46,513 bases of DNA, taken from assembly GCA_021773135.1 (NCBI GenBank), contig JAJFKP010000062.1, positions 1 through 46,513 of the forward strand, in the 5' to 3' direction. Positions 1-7,932 of the stretch are shown piece after piece. This DNA is from Woeseiaceae bacterium. GTDB lineage: Bacteria; Pseudomonadota; Gammaproteobacteria; Steroidobacterales; Woeseiaceae. The stretch's first letter is position 1. Every line of letters starts with the position of its first letter. Below the pieces are notes generated by a model. It saw nothing but the letters and a program-made list of their open reading frames with translations, ran no database searches and was not told the DNA's origin. The translations under genes and the position numbers were made by a program.

Positions 1-65
1 CCTTCGAGCAATCTGGCAATAAACTTAAGTCGTTCATCCATTGGTTTACACTCTTTCCAGGGCAT
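1..65 (-). mobile_element. IS481-type transposase, N-terminal fragment cut by the window edge
   Basis: Reading the minus strand from the ATG at 65-63 gives MPWKECKPMDERLKFIARLL, which I recognise as the N-terminus of integrase-core (IS481-type) transposases. These normally continue into a helix-turn-helix and a DDE domain. Only about 21 residues lie in the window, so completeness cannot be judged. A second in-frame ATG at 41-39 would give a shorter start. Upstream, two similar 14-mers at 91-104 and 116-129 (consensus TGTAARCTATSTGW) look like subterminal transposase-binding repeats. The outer end of the element probably lies between 90 and 140, and an ACA at 138-140 could be the terminus. The family call is from memory of the protein motif. 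Confidence 0.7.
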
Positions 66-90
66 CTGGGCTCTCCCCAAATGCTCAATG

Positions 91-129
91 TGTAAACTAT
101 GTGATCGGAATAATCTGTAAGCTATCTGT
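91..129. repeat. Two 14-bp direct repeats near the presumed IS end
   Basis: TGTAAACTATGTGA at 91-104 and TGTAAGCTATCTGT at 116-129 match at 11 of 14 positions and start 25 bp apart. They lie just upstream of the transposase start, where subterminal repeats of an insertion sequence would be expected. Whether they are the IS terminus or a transposase-binding site is inference. Confidence 0.4.
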
Positions 130-140
130 CGATAAGCACA

Positions 141-167
141 CTGGCATCACCGTTCCGGCGATGCCAG
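141..167. other. Perfect 8-bp inverted repeat (hairpin)
   Basis: CTGGCATC (141-148) pairs exactly with GATGCCAG (160-167). An inner CCG/CGG closes a TTC loop. No T-run follows on the plus strand, so it is not a standard intrinsic terminator. It sits immediately outside the presumed IS end and may be a REP-like palindrome or a target-site structure. Its role is unknown. Confidence 0.4.
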
Positions 168-319
168 CGGTACTGATATGACAACGGAGTCGTTTACGGG
201 GTGCGAGGCTTCATGACTAACTAATCCCCGATACACCGTCTTTTCTGGTTGACCGTGCGGCTACCTCACTAAAGCATTGGGATGAATGGATAGTGATTGG
301 TTGTCCGGTACTCCATGCG
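168..319. other. Intergenic stretch with no recognised gene
   Basis: I find no convincing gene, RNA or promoter between the hairpin and the first repeat copy. Position 198 begins GGGGTG, which could pair with six of the seven bases preceding the ACCA-like end at 341, but the interval lacks recognisable D- or anticodon arms, so I do not call a tRNA. Confidence 0.4.
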
Positions 320-690
320 GGGTTCGACTCCTACACGCCCCAGCATCTAACCATCCGCTCCGTATCGACCAAAATGCCTGACTGCGGGGTTGCTGTTGTG
401 CCCTCCCTCTGCGCATTGCAAATTCCCCGCAACAATAGGGTTCTGCCGAAAAGCGGGGCCAACCTACACGGAATCAGTTCGGTGGTAGCGAACAATTCAC
501 CTTGTTTGTTGGCTGGGTTCGACTCCTACACGCCCCACCATCTAACCATCCGCTCCGTATCGACCAAAATGCCTGACTGCGGGGTTGCTGTTGTGGTCCT
601 CTCGCTGCGCGTTGCGGATTCCCCGCAACAACAGGATTCTGCCGGAAAGCGGGACCAACCTGGATGAACTCAGGTCCATGGGAGCGAACA
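320..690. repeat. Imperfect tandem duplication, period 195 bp, each copy starting like a tRNA/tmRNA 3' end
   Basis: Copy 1 runs about 320-494 and copy 2 about 515-690. The first 80 bases are nearly identical and the remainder has drifted, with one small indel. Each copy opens with GGGTTCGACTCCTACACGCC followed by CCA(G/C)CA. This has the layout of a TpsiC loop (TTCGACT), a 3' acceptor strand (ACGCCCC) and, in copy 2, ACCA. The T-stem pairs only in part. No complete tRNA precedes either copy. The duplication may be a remnant of integration at a tRNA or tmRNA 3' end (inference). An open frame crosses both copies but has no other sign of being a gene. Confidence 0.6.
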
Positions 691-836
691 TTTGAGGTTT
701 TCCATTCGCTGCGCCCGGCTCCTGCATGCTCCCGTCCGCCACAACCTCAGGTGCGATTGATTTCAAAAAACTGCAGACGATTGACATCCTCCCCTATATC
801 ATTAGCCGCTTTGTCCGGCAGGTGAGTGTTAGATTC

Positions 837-3323
837 GTGGCAGTAAACAAATGGAAGATTCACAAGTTTGGTGGCAGCAGCCTGGCGGATGCGGCGTGCT
901 ACCAGCGCGTAGCGAAAATCATTTCGTCATTGCCGCAAACACCGACAGGTGTCGTCGTGTCTGCTATGGGGGGAATGACCAACAGCCTGCTGGCCCTGGT
1001 CGATCTGGCGGAACAGGGTGATTCCGGTCATGCCGAGGAACTTCGGGCTATAGGTGCTCGCTACACCGAGACCGCCAGTCAGCTTGTATCGGGTTCCCCA
1101 CTGGTCGGCCTGCTTGACAGCTGGAGTCAGGATGAGAAACAGCTGGTAGAACTGTTGGGCGCTATGGTGGCTACGACTTCGGCATCGCAGCGAAGCAAGG
1201 ACATTGTGGCGGGATTTGGTGAGATCTGGTCAGCGAAACTATTGGCGGCACTTCTTAATCAAGAACTCGGGTTGCAACGGGCGGTAACCTGCATTGACGC
1301 CCGCGAAGTCATCACGGTACGCCAGGGTGATCTTGGACCTGCCGTTAATTGGAATGTCTCGCGATCGAAGATGGCCCGTCAGTTGAAACAGGGTTTCGAT
1401 GGCGTGGCGGTCATGACGGGTTTCATTGCAATGGATGAAGACGGGCTGCAAACGACGCTTGGACGCAACGGCAGCGATTTCTCGGCTGCCATTCTTGCGG
1501 CGCTGACCGAGGCCGATGAACTGGATATCTGGACCGATGTGGACGGCGTAATGAGCGCTGACCCACGTTGTGTACCGGACGCACAAATCATCCATTCGCT
1601 TTCCTACAATGAAGCGATGGAGCTTGCCTATTTTGGGGCCAAGGTGATTCACCCGCAGACGCTTGGGCCGGCAATCGACAATGGCATTTCGGTGGTGATC
1701 AGAAACAGCTTCCGACCAGACCATCCTGGCAGCCGCATTACCGCCGTGGTTGCCGGTGATCATAAGATCAAGGGCATTACGGCAGTCGGTGGCATGGCAC
1801 TGATCAATCTCGAAGGCGCGGGCATGATCGGGGTTCCGGGCACGGCCGATCGATTGTTTGCATCATTAAAAGACGCCGGTGTTTCAGTGGCGCTGATTTC
1901 ACAGGCAAGTTCGGAACACTCGATATGCATCGCCGTGCCGGCAGAGCTGGCCGAACGTGCCAGAAATACCGTTTGCTTAGCGTTTGCAGAAGAGCTTGAC
2001 GATGGCCAGATTCAGAGTGTCGACGTAACAGCTGACCAAAGCATCATTGCAGTTGTCGGCGACGGCATGGCAGGTTCGCCCGGAATTGCGGCGCGCTTTT
2101 TCGCAAATCTTGGCCGTGCCGGAATTAACGTGCGCGCTATTGCGCAGGGGTCTTCCGAAAGAAATATTTCAGCAGTGGTCGACTCGCAGGATGTCACGCG
2201 GGCACTTCGAGCGGTGCATTCTGGATTCTATCTGTCCGCCAAGACAATCTCCGTAGGCATTATCGGGGCAGGGGTTGTTGGTAGTACGTTGCTCGATCAG
2301 ATACAGCAGCAAACGCAACGGCTGCATGAAAAGTTCGGCCTGGATCTGCGTGTCAGGGCGATTGCCCGGTCCAGCCGGATGCTGCTGGGCGAACGACGCA
2401 TCGAACTCGATGACTGGCGCAGCAACCTGGACAACAGTGAGATGCAGGTCGACTTCGGTGCGTTTGAGGCGCACGTACATGCCGACCATCTGCCGCATGC
2501 GGTCATCATTGACTGCACCGCAGACGACGCCATTGCGGAACGCTATGCGGGCTGGCTGGCACGAGGAATCCATGTCATTACGCCAAACAAAAAGGCCTTC
2601 AGTGGCAGCCAGTCATATTACGAGTCCATTCGCTCGGCCGCGGCAGAGGGCGGTAGCCACTATTTCTACGAAACAACCGTCGGTGCTGCACTGCCGATAA
2701 TAAAGACCATCCGGGACCTGGTGGACACCGGGGACCGCATTCATTCTATCAAGGGCATCCTGTCCGGAACGTTGGCCTATCTATTCAATGTTTACGATGG
2801 CAGCAAGCCCTTTTCCGAAATTGTTATCGAGGCCAGGTCCAGCGGTTATACGGAACCGGATCCTCGCGAGGACCTGTCCGGCATGGATGTGGCACGAAAA
2901 CTGACCATCCTGGCGCGAGAGCTCGGTCAGACCATTGAAATTGGCGATTTTCCGGTTGAGAACCTGATACCGGAAGCGCTGCGGGACAGCACGGTAGATG
3001 AGTTTCTCGAGCGTCTAGCAGAATACGATGACGAAATGTTGCATGCGTATCAGTCTGCGCAGGCAGAAGGCAAACAATTGCGTTACATCGCGACACTTGA
3101 CGCTGACGGCGCCGCGAACGTCGGCTTGCAGCGGGTGTCCGCAAAAGACGCGTTCAGCAACATGCAGTTGACCGACAACCTGGTGCAATTCGTGTCCGAT
3201 CGCTATGCCCAGAATCCACTGGTCATTCAGGGTCCAGGCGCAGGCCCGCAGGTGACCGCAGGCGGTGTCTTCGGAGACTTGCTCAAACTGGCTTCTTTCC
3301 TGAATGACGGTACCAGCCTATGA
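837..3323 (+). CDS. thrA: Bifunctional aspartokinase I / homoserine dehydrogenase I
   Basis: This enzyme catalyses the first (aspartate phosphorylation) and third (aspartate semialdehyde reduction) steps of threonine synthesis in the cytoplasm. The aspartokinase signature KFGGSS is at residues 10-15. ACT-type regulatory repeats follow in the middle. The dehydrogenase NAD(P) loop GIIGAGVVGS is near residue 474, and the homoserine dehydrogenase signature GILSGTLAYLF is near 640. I chose the GTG at 837 because AGGTGAG lies about ten bases upstream and the product (828 aa) matches E. coli ThrA (820 aa) in length. The frame stays open to an ATG at 726, and a GTG at 822 is possible. It is the first gene of thrABC, and its stop overlaps the thrB start (ATGA). 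The ACT region implies feedback control by threonine, as is known for the family. Confidence 0.95.
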   Translation: MAVNKWKIHKFGGSSLADAACYQRVAKIISSLPQTPTGVVVSAMGGMTNSLLALVDLAEQGDSGHAEELRAIGARYTETASQLVSGSPLVGLLDSWSQDEKQLVELLGAMVATTSASQRSKDIVAGFGEIWSAKLLAALLNQELGLQRAVTCIDAREVITVRQGDLGPAVNWNVSRSKMARQLKQGFDGVAVMTGFIAMDEDGLQTTLGRNGSDFSAAILAALTEADELDIWTDVDGVMSADPRCVPDAQIIHSLSYNEAMELAYFGAKVIHPQTLGPAIDNGISVVIRNSFRPDHPGSRITAVVAGDHKIKGITAVGGMALINLEGAGMIGVPGTADRLFASLKDAGVSVALISQASSEHSICIAVPAELAERARNTVCLAFAEELDDGQIQSVDVTADQSIIAVVGDGMAGSPGIAARFFANLGRAGINVRAIAQGSSERNISAVVDSQDVTRALRAVHSGFYLSAKTISVGIIGAGVVGSTLLDQIQQQTQRLHEKFGLDLRVRAIARSSRMLLGERRIELDDWRSNLDNSEMQVDFGAFEAHVHADHLPHAVIIDCTADDAIAERYAGWLARGIHVITPNKKAFSGSQSYYESIRSAAAEGGSHYFYETTVGAALPIIKTIRDLVDTGDRIHSIKGILSGTLAYLFNVYDGSKPFSEIVIEARSSGYTEPDPREDLSGMDVARKLTILARELGQTIEIGDFPVENLIPEALRDSTVDEFLERLAEYDDEMLHAYQSAQAEGKQLRYIATLDADGAANVGLQRVSAKDAFSNMQLTDNLVQFVSDRYAQNPLVIQGPGAGPQVTAGGVFGDLLKLASFLNDGTSL

Positions 3324-4273
3324 AGAAAAACACACTTGTGACTGCGTTTGCGCCGGCGTCGATTGGCAATGTTGGCGTGGGTTTTGACATGCTCGGTCTG
3401 GCAATTGCCGGTGCCGGAGACAAGGTGTCGGCACGGCAGGTGGATAAGGCCGGCGTCACGATCAAGGAAGTGCGTGGTCTGGATGGCGAGATACACGCCG
3501 AACTTTCATCGCGTGCGGATGAAAACACTGCGTCCATCGCTGCGCAGGCTTTGCTGGATGAAGCGGGCATCGAAATGGGCGTCGAACTTGTGGTCTACAA
3601 AGGCGTGCCGCTGCAATCGGGTATGGGAAGTTCAGCAGCGTCCGCAGTTGCCGCCGTGGTCGCGGTCAATCAGCTATTGGACAGGCCGTTACCGACCGAA
3701 CGACTACTGGCTCCGGCATTGCAGGGTGAAAAGTTTGCAAGTGGTGGCCTGCATGCGGACAACGTTGCACCAAGCCTGGTAGGTGGCCTCGTTCTGTGTC
3801 CGCAAGTGCTCTTGCCACAGATGATATCGGTGACACCGCCAAAGCATGTAAGCAGCGTGCTGATACATCCCGAGCTCCAGGTCAATACAGCGGAGTCGAG
3901 AGGAAAACTTCTGACCGAATATTCAATCGAACAGTGGCTGACCCAGCAAGGATACCTGGCGGGCTTTATTGCGGCCTGTGAGCAGAATGACGTAGAACTG
4001 TTCGCTCAATGCCTGCGGGATACAGTGATCGAACCGCAGCGGGCTGCGTCTGTACCGTGCTTTGCGGCTGTTAAAGCCGCAGCTATGCGCAGCAAAGCCT
4101 ACGGTTGTTCTTTATCGGGTAGCGGGCCGAGCATATTCGCCATTTGCGCTGATGCCGATGCGGCGGCGCTTGCTGACGCCATGTCAAAAGCTTGCAGCGA
4201 GGCGGGTTTCGAATGCCAGGCATGGGTTAGCAATATGGATGCACCTGGTGCCACATTCGAGACAAGCACGTGA
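3320..4273 (+). CDS. thrB: Homoserine kinase
   Basis: Phosphorylates L-homoserine with ATP to O-phosphohomoserine, the substrate of ThrC. The GHMP-kinase ATP-binding motif PLQSGMGSSAASA lies near residues 97-109. The C-terminal glycine-rich motif LSGSGPSIFAIC is near 264. The length of 317 aa is close to E. coli ThrB (310). The ATG overlaps the thrA stop by four bases and the stop overlaps the GTG of thrC, so the three genes are almost certainly translationally coupled in one transcript. Confidence 0.96.
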   Translation: MKKNTLVTAFAPASIGNVGVGFDMLGLAIAGAGDKVSARQVDKAGVTIKEVRGLDGEIHAELSSRADENTASIAAQALLDEAGIEMGVELVVYKGVPLQSGMGSSAASAVAAVVAVNQLLDRPLPTERLLAPALQGEKFASGGLHADNVAPSLVGGLVLCPQVLLPQMISVTPPKHVSSVLIHPELQVNTAESRGKLLTEYSIEQWLTQQGYLAGFIAACEQNDVELFAQCLRDTVIEPQRAASVPCFAAVKAAAMRSKAYGCSLSGSGPSIFAICADADAAALADAMSKACSEAGFECQAWVSNMDAPGATFETST

Positions 4274-5577
4274 GGTACCAAAGTACGAGGGGTGGGGCAT
4301 CGGTCACACTGGATGAGGCACTGCGGCAGGGTATTGCCGCGGATGGCGGGCTGTATTTACCCGAATCGCTGCCTGAACTGACCCTCTCGAGCGGTGCCGA
4401 CAGTGCCGATATCAAGGTTACTGCTGGGACGTTCCTGGCACCGTTTTTTGCGGGGTCTGATCTCGAGGACAGCCTGGATGAGATTATTGCGGAGACTTTC
4501 AGTTTTCCGCTGCCGGTTTCCGCCCTGGAGGTTGCTGCCGGCCGCTGTGACGTGCTTGAGCTGTATCATGGCCCGACCGCAGCTTTTAAGGATATTGGTG
4601 CCGGTTTCCTGGCGGCCTGTCTGTCGCGGCTGGAGGGCGATGCGGAAAAGCCGCTGACAATTCTGGTTGCCACTTCCGGCGACACGGGCGGGGCTGTTGC
4701 GGCCGCATTCGACGGCAGGCCGGGAATGCGGGTTGTCGTCCTTTACCCTGACGGGATGGTGTCGGCGCGCCAGGCACACCAGTTGACCTGCTGGGGCGAC
4801 AATGTGCTGTCGCTGGCGGTAGATGGCACGTTTGATGATTGCCAGGCCATCGTCAAGTCTGCCATGGCAGATCGACAGCTCAATGACAAACACCGCTTCA
4901 GCTCTGCCAACAGTATTAACATCGGTCGACTGCTACCACAGGCTATCTATTATGCCCATGCGAGCGTGCTGCATAAAATGCGCACGGGAACGGCGCCCGG
5001 TTTTATTATCCCAACCGGTAACTTGGGCAACGCGTTTGCGTGTTTCCTCGCAAGAGAGACAGGAATGCCAATTGGCAAGATTATCCTTGCGACAAACGCC
5101 AATCGGCTTATCGTTGATTACCTCGCGGGCTCGGCGTGGGAGCCGCGGGCCAGTATCCAGACGCTTGCGTCCGCGATGGATGTTGGGAATCCGAGCAATA
5201 TGGAGCGGCTGCGGCATGTGGGCGGTGACGCGGAAGATCTTGTTGGCCGGATACGCGCACAATCAGTAACGGATGCGCAAATAAAAAGCCAGATTCGCAG
5301 GGACTACGAAGAGCTGAACCTGATCAGTTGCCCACACACTGCAACGGCTACGTATGTCTGGCAGCACCTCGATGAGGAAGAGCGCTTATCGCACGATTGG
5401 ATTGTTGTCGCGACCGCGCATGCGGCCAAGTTTGAGCAGATCGTGGAGCCGATCATCGGCGAGCGCATAGCCCTGCCGAGTGTCCTTGCCGCTATACTGA
5501 AAAAGCCTAGCCATTTTGTTCCCATCGAGGCCTCGATGGCGGCATTTGAAGCCGCCCTTGAAAAGCAGTTCGACTGA
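4270..5577 (+). CDS. thrC: Threonine synthase
   Basis: PLP enzyme that converts O-phosphohomoserine to L-threonine and phosphate. The PLP-lysine motif HGPTAAFKDIG is at residues 100-110, giving Lys107 as the Schiff-base residue. The glycine-rich cofactor region with SGDTGGA follows, and a PTGNLGNAFA segment lies further on. At 435 aa it matches the E. coli type (428 aa). The start codon is GTG, overlapping the thrB stop in GTGA. It is the last gene of the operon. I saw no clear terminator in the 88 bases that follow. Confidence 0.96.
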   Translation: MRYQSTRGGASVTLDEALRQGIAADGGLYLPESLPELTLSSGADSADIKVTAGTFLAPFFAGSDLEDSLDEIIAETFSFPLPVSALEVAAGRCDVLELYHGPTAAFKDIGAGFLAACLSRLEGDAEKPLTILVATSGDTGGAVAAAFDGRPGMRVVVLYPDGMVSARQAHQLTCWGDNVLSLAVDGTFDDCQAIVKSAMADRQLNDKHRFSSANSINIGRLLPQAIYYAHASVLHKMRTGTAPGFIIPTGNLGNAFACFLARETGMPIGKIILATNANRLIVDYLAGSAWEPRASIQTLASAMDVGNPSNMERLRHVGGDAEDLVGRIRAQSVTDAQIKSQIRRDYEELNLISCPHTATATYVWQHLDEEERLSHDWIVVATAHAAKFEQIVEPIIGERIALPSVLAAILKKPSHFVPIEASMAAFEAALEKQFD

Positions 5578-5665
5578 CGGTGCCGACTTGCAATTAGCAG
5601 TGGGCCGCAATAGTCTGAATCAGCGGCGCACCGGCAGTTGAGCCCATGGAATTGACCACCGAATA

Positions 5666-6244
5666 ATGAATGATCTCCTGTCTGAAAACTCTCCTTTGAC
5701 CTGGTTATTTGTGGCAGCTGTTGTCGCATTGATCGCGTTCTGGATCGTACTGCGCAGGAAGCGCAGCCATACACAATCCCTTGCAGGTGTCCTGAACAAT
5801 ATTGCGTTTGAGCGCATCCAGGGATTGGTGATTCCGAAAGCAGACGAGGGCGAGATTCAGATCGACCACCTGATCCTCACCGCGCAGGGTCTTTTGATCA
5901 TTGACATCAAGGACGTCAATGGCGCGGTTTTTGGTGGAGATAAATTGCAGGACTGGACAGTAATTGGTGCCAATAGTCGATTCACCTTCAGCAATCCACA
6001 GCCGGCACTCTACGATCGCATTGCCGCTGTGCGACAGGTTGTACGACAAGTGCCGGTTTCAGGTCGTATCCTGTTCCTGGAGGGTGCATCATTCACGAAG
6101 GGCATACCGAGCCTGGTCTGCAACCTGGACGAGCTGCGCGCAGAGTTCGGTGATCAGGATAGGTCAGCTGCCAAGGTGAAGATAGAAGCGTTCAAGCCGC
6201 ATTGGGAACAGATCCAGGCCCTGGCCGATCGCGCGACTGCCTGA
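5666..6244 (+). CDS. Membrane-anchored NERD-domain protein
   Basis: A 192-residue protein with one N-terminal membrane segment (about residues 11-29), a short basic stretch (RRKR), then a nuclease-related domain. The motif region is EIQIDHLILT (63-72) followed by LLIIDIKDVNG (76-86), which matches the conserved acidic and lysine positions of NERD (compare the D...(E/D)xK nuclease core). NERD domains are inferred to be restriction-endonuclease-like, but enzymatic activity is rarely shown. The topology suggests the domain faces the cytoplasm. It has no Shine-Dalgarno sequence that I can see and sits between thrC and a secreted hydrolase, so the context gives no role. Confidence 0.75.
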   Translation: MNDLLSENSPLTWLFVAAVVALIAFWIVLRRKRSHTQSLAGVLNNIAFERIQGLVIPKADEGEIQIDHLILTAQGLLIIDIKDVNGAVFGGDKLQDWTVIGANSRFTFSNPQPALYDRIAAVRQVVRQVPVSGRILFLEGASFTKGIPSLVCNLDELRAEFGDQDRSAAKVKIEAFKPHWEQIQALADRATA

Positions 6245-6301
6245 GCGCCGCAGCGGAGGATTGCAATCCGTTGATTCGCGGGTCTCTGGTCGGTTTGAGA
6301 C

Positions 6302-6307
6302 TATAAT
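6302..6307 (+). promoter_or_regulatory. Consensus -10 element upstream of the cyclase gene
   Basis: TATAAT at 6302-6307 is a perfect -10 hexamer, 37 bases before the start codon at 6344. No good -35 hexamer is present at 16-18 bp spacing. TTGATT at 6271 is too far away. Either activator help is needed or this is chance in a short intergenic gap. Confidence 0.35.
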
Positions 6308-6343
6308 CTTCCATATCGCAGGGCTCGATACAGGAGTAATTCC

Positions 6344-7129
6344 ATGCGTATTCGTCTGCTTGGTTTGGTGTTTTTGATCAGCACTGCTGAACTGTCACTG
6401 GCCTTTGAGCCGGCTGACTACCAAGTCATTGATCTGAGCCACGCCTACGGGGAGGCTACTCTCTATTGGCCAACCTCTCCGACCACTTTCCGGAAGGAGG
6501 TGCTTGCGTATGGCGACACGGATCAGGGTTACTTTTATTCCGCGTACTCTGTCTGCACCCCGGAGCACGGCGGCACGCATATCGACGCGCCTGTTCATTT
6601 TGCTGAAGGAGGACTGTCGACTGACGAATTGCAGATTGAAGATCTGATCGCTCCTGCGGTCGTAATCGACGTTTCCACGCAGGCCGCGGCCGATCCCGGT
6701 TATCGTCTCACTGTGGCCGATGTCGAACGATTCGAAAGCAGTCACGGCAAGATATCGGCCGGCACAATTGTTCTGATGAGAACAGATTGGAGCACTCGTT
6801 GGCCCGACGCCTTGACTTATCTTGGCGATGATTCGCCAGGGGACGCGAGCAATCTTATGTTTCCGGGATTTGGTGCTGCCGCAATGCGTATGCTTGTTGA
6901 AGAACGTAACGTCGGTTTACTGGGGATCGACACAGCGTCGGTGGACTATGGTCCGTCGCAGGATTTTATTGCACACCAGATAGGAGCCGCACAGGGTGTT
7001 CCCAATCTTGAAAATCTGACCAACCTCGCAGCGCTGCCGGTTACAGGGAGCGTCGTCATGGCGCTGCCCATGAAGATCCAGGGTGGCTCGGGCGGTCCCG
7101 TTCGGGTTATAGCGCTCGTGCCACGCTAA
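6344..7129 (+). CDS. Secreted cyclase-family (kynurenine formamidase-like) hydrolase
   Basis: A 261-residue protein with a Sec signal peptide (about residues 1-20, cleavage near SLA/FEP). It belongs to the cyclase/arylformamidase family. The metal-binding motif HGGTHIDAPVHF (75-86) supplies the His and Asp ligands typical of the zinc or manganese site. AGGAG is seven bases upstream of the ATG. Family members hydrolyse N-formylkynurenine or act on isatin and other amides or lactones. The signal peptide argues for a periplasmic substrate here, and I would not call it kynB. Its last three bases overlap the convergent tatD stop. Confidence 0.85.
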   Translation: MRIRLLGLVFLISTAELSLAFEPADYQVIDLSHAYGEATLYWPTSPTTFRKEVLAYGDTDQGYFYSAYSVCTPEHGGTHIDAPVHFAEGGLSTDELQIEDLIAPAVVIDVSTQAAADPGYRLTVADVERFESSHGKISAGTIVLMRTDWSTRWPDALTYLGDDSPGDASNLMFPGFGAAAMRMLVEERNVGLLGIDTASVDYGPSQDFIAHQIGAAQGVPNLENLTNLAALPVTGSVVMALPMKIQGGSGGPVRVIALVPR

Positions 7130-7920
7130 CCATCCGGCAAGTCAAAAAAACGCTTGGCCGTTGCGGTCGTTAAAACGGCAACTTCTTCAATCGACTGCCC
7201 GCGCGCTTCGGCGACAACCCGCAGCACTTCCGGGAGGAACGCAGGCTCGTTGCGTCTGCTCGAGGGTTTGGGTTTGAGGGTACGCGGCAACAGATACGGC
7301 GCATCGGTTTCCAGCATCAGGCGATCGTCCGGAATCAAATGAACGATCTCCTTGAGGTGAGAACCCCGTCGTTCGTCGCATATCCATCCGGTAATACCAA
7401 TATGTAAGCCCATATCAATATATTCCCGGAGTTGATCTGCATCACCGGTGAAACAATGTGCAACGGCATGTGGTAAATCGGACAACCTCGGCTCCAGGAT
7501 TTCTACAAAATCTGGGTGTGCGTCGCGTTGGTGCAGAAACAATGGTAATTGCGCCTCGGCTGCAAGGTCCAGTTGACGCTCGAAAGCGCGACGCTGTGCA
7601 TCCCGAGGCGAAAAATCGCGAAAATAATCCAGTCCGCATTCACCCACAGCAACAACCACTTCTTGAGTGACAAGATCCCGCAGCAGCTGGTGTACCTCGT
7701 CGGAATACTCAGAGGCGTGATGCGGATGTACGCCAGCAGTGGCGAACATTGAACCCGGGAAAGCTCCCGCAAGTGCAGCTGCATCCTGGCTGCCCTGCGC
7801 GCTCGCACCGGTCAGAATCATGCGGTGGACGCCGTTATCCAGTGCTCGCTGGACGACATCGGCGCGATCACGATCAAAGCTGTCGTGGGTCAGATTTGCA
7901 CCTATATCGATCAGTTGCAT
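7126..7920 (-). CDS. tatD: TatD family metal-dependent deoxyribonuclease
   Basis: TIM-barrel hydrolase of the TatD family, which has 3'-5' DNase and RNase activity in E. coli and a role in DNA repair after oxidative damage. It carries TAGVHPHH (61-68), GECGLD (93-98), the HCFTG motif, the ITGWICDERRG stretch and the ETDAPYLLPR motif. These together resemble TatD itself more than its paralogues YcfH or YjjV. Length is 264 aa against 260 in E. coli. It starts 12 bases after the ABC permease stop and probably shares its transcript. Its stop overlaps the end of the convergent cyclase gene by three bases. Confidence 0.92.
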   Translation of the reverse strand: MQLIDIGANLTHDSFDRDRADVVQRALDNGVHRMILTGASAQGSQDAAALAGAFPGSMFATAGVHPHHASEYSDEVHQLLRDLVTQEVVVAVGECGLDYFRDFSPRDAQRRAFERQLDLAAEAQLPLFLHQRDAHPDFVEILEPRLSDLPHAVAHCFTGDADQLREYIDMGLHIGITGWICDERRGSHLKEIVHLIPDDRLMLETDAPYLLPRTLKPKPSSRRNEPAFLPEVLRVVAEARGQSIEEVAVLTTATAKRFFDLPDG

Positions 7921-7932
7921 CGCGAGCTGCCG

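Noticed and set aside
198-345. A tmRNA or tRNA gene in the left intergenic region
   Set aside because: The 3' end resembles one, but the interval is too short for ssrA, no tag-coding sequence is present, and no D or anticodon arm can be folded.
293-667. A 124-residue open frame covering the tandem repeat
   Set aside because: It is open only because both repeat copies lack stops in this frame. The predicted protein repeats with the DNA, has no ribosome site and resembles nothing I know, and each copy starts inside a tRNA-end-like sequence.
320-690. Integron attC sites in the repeat
   Set aside because: The repeats lack paired core and inverse-core sites (GTTRRRY/RYYYAAC) flanking a palindrome.
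781-786. TTGACA as a -35 for the thr operon
   Set aside because: No -10-like hexamer lies 15-19 bp downstream.
726-836. Upstream extension of thrA to the ATG at 726
   Set aside because: The extra 37 residues are not part of known ThrA proteins and overlap the decayed repeat tail. The GTG at 837 has a ribosome site and fits the family length.
7126-7129. The convergent overlap of the cyclase and tatD stops as an antisense regulator
   Set aside because: An overlap of a few bases between convergent stops is common in compact genomes and needs no special explanation.
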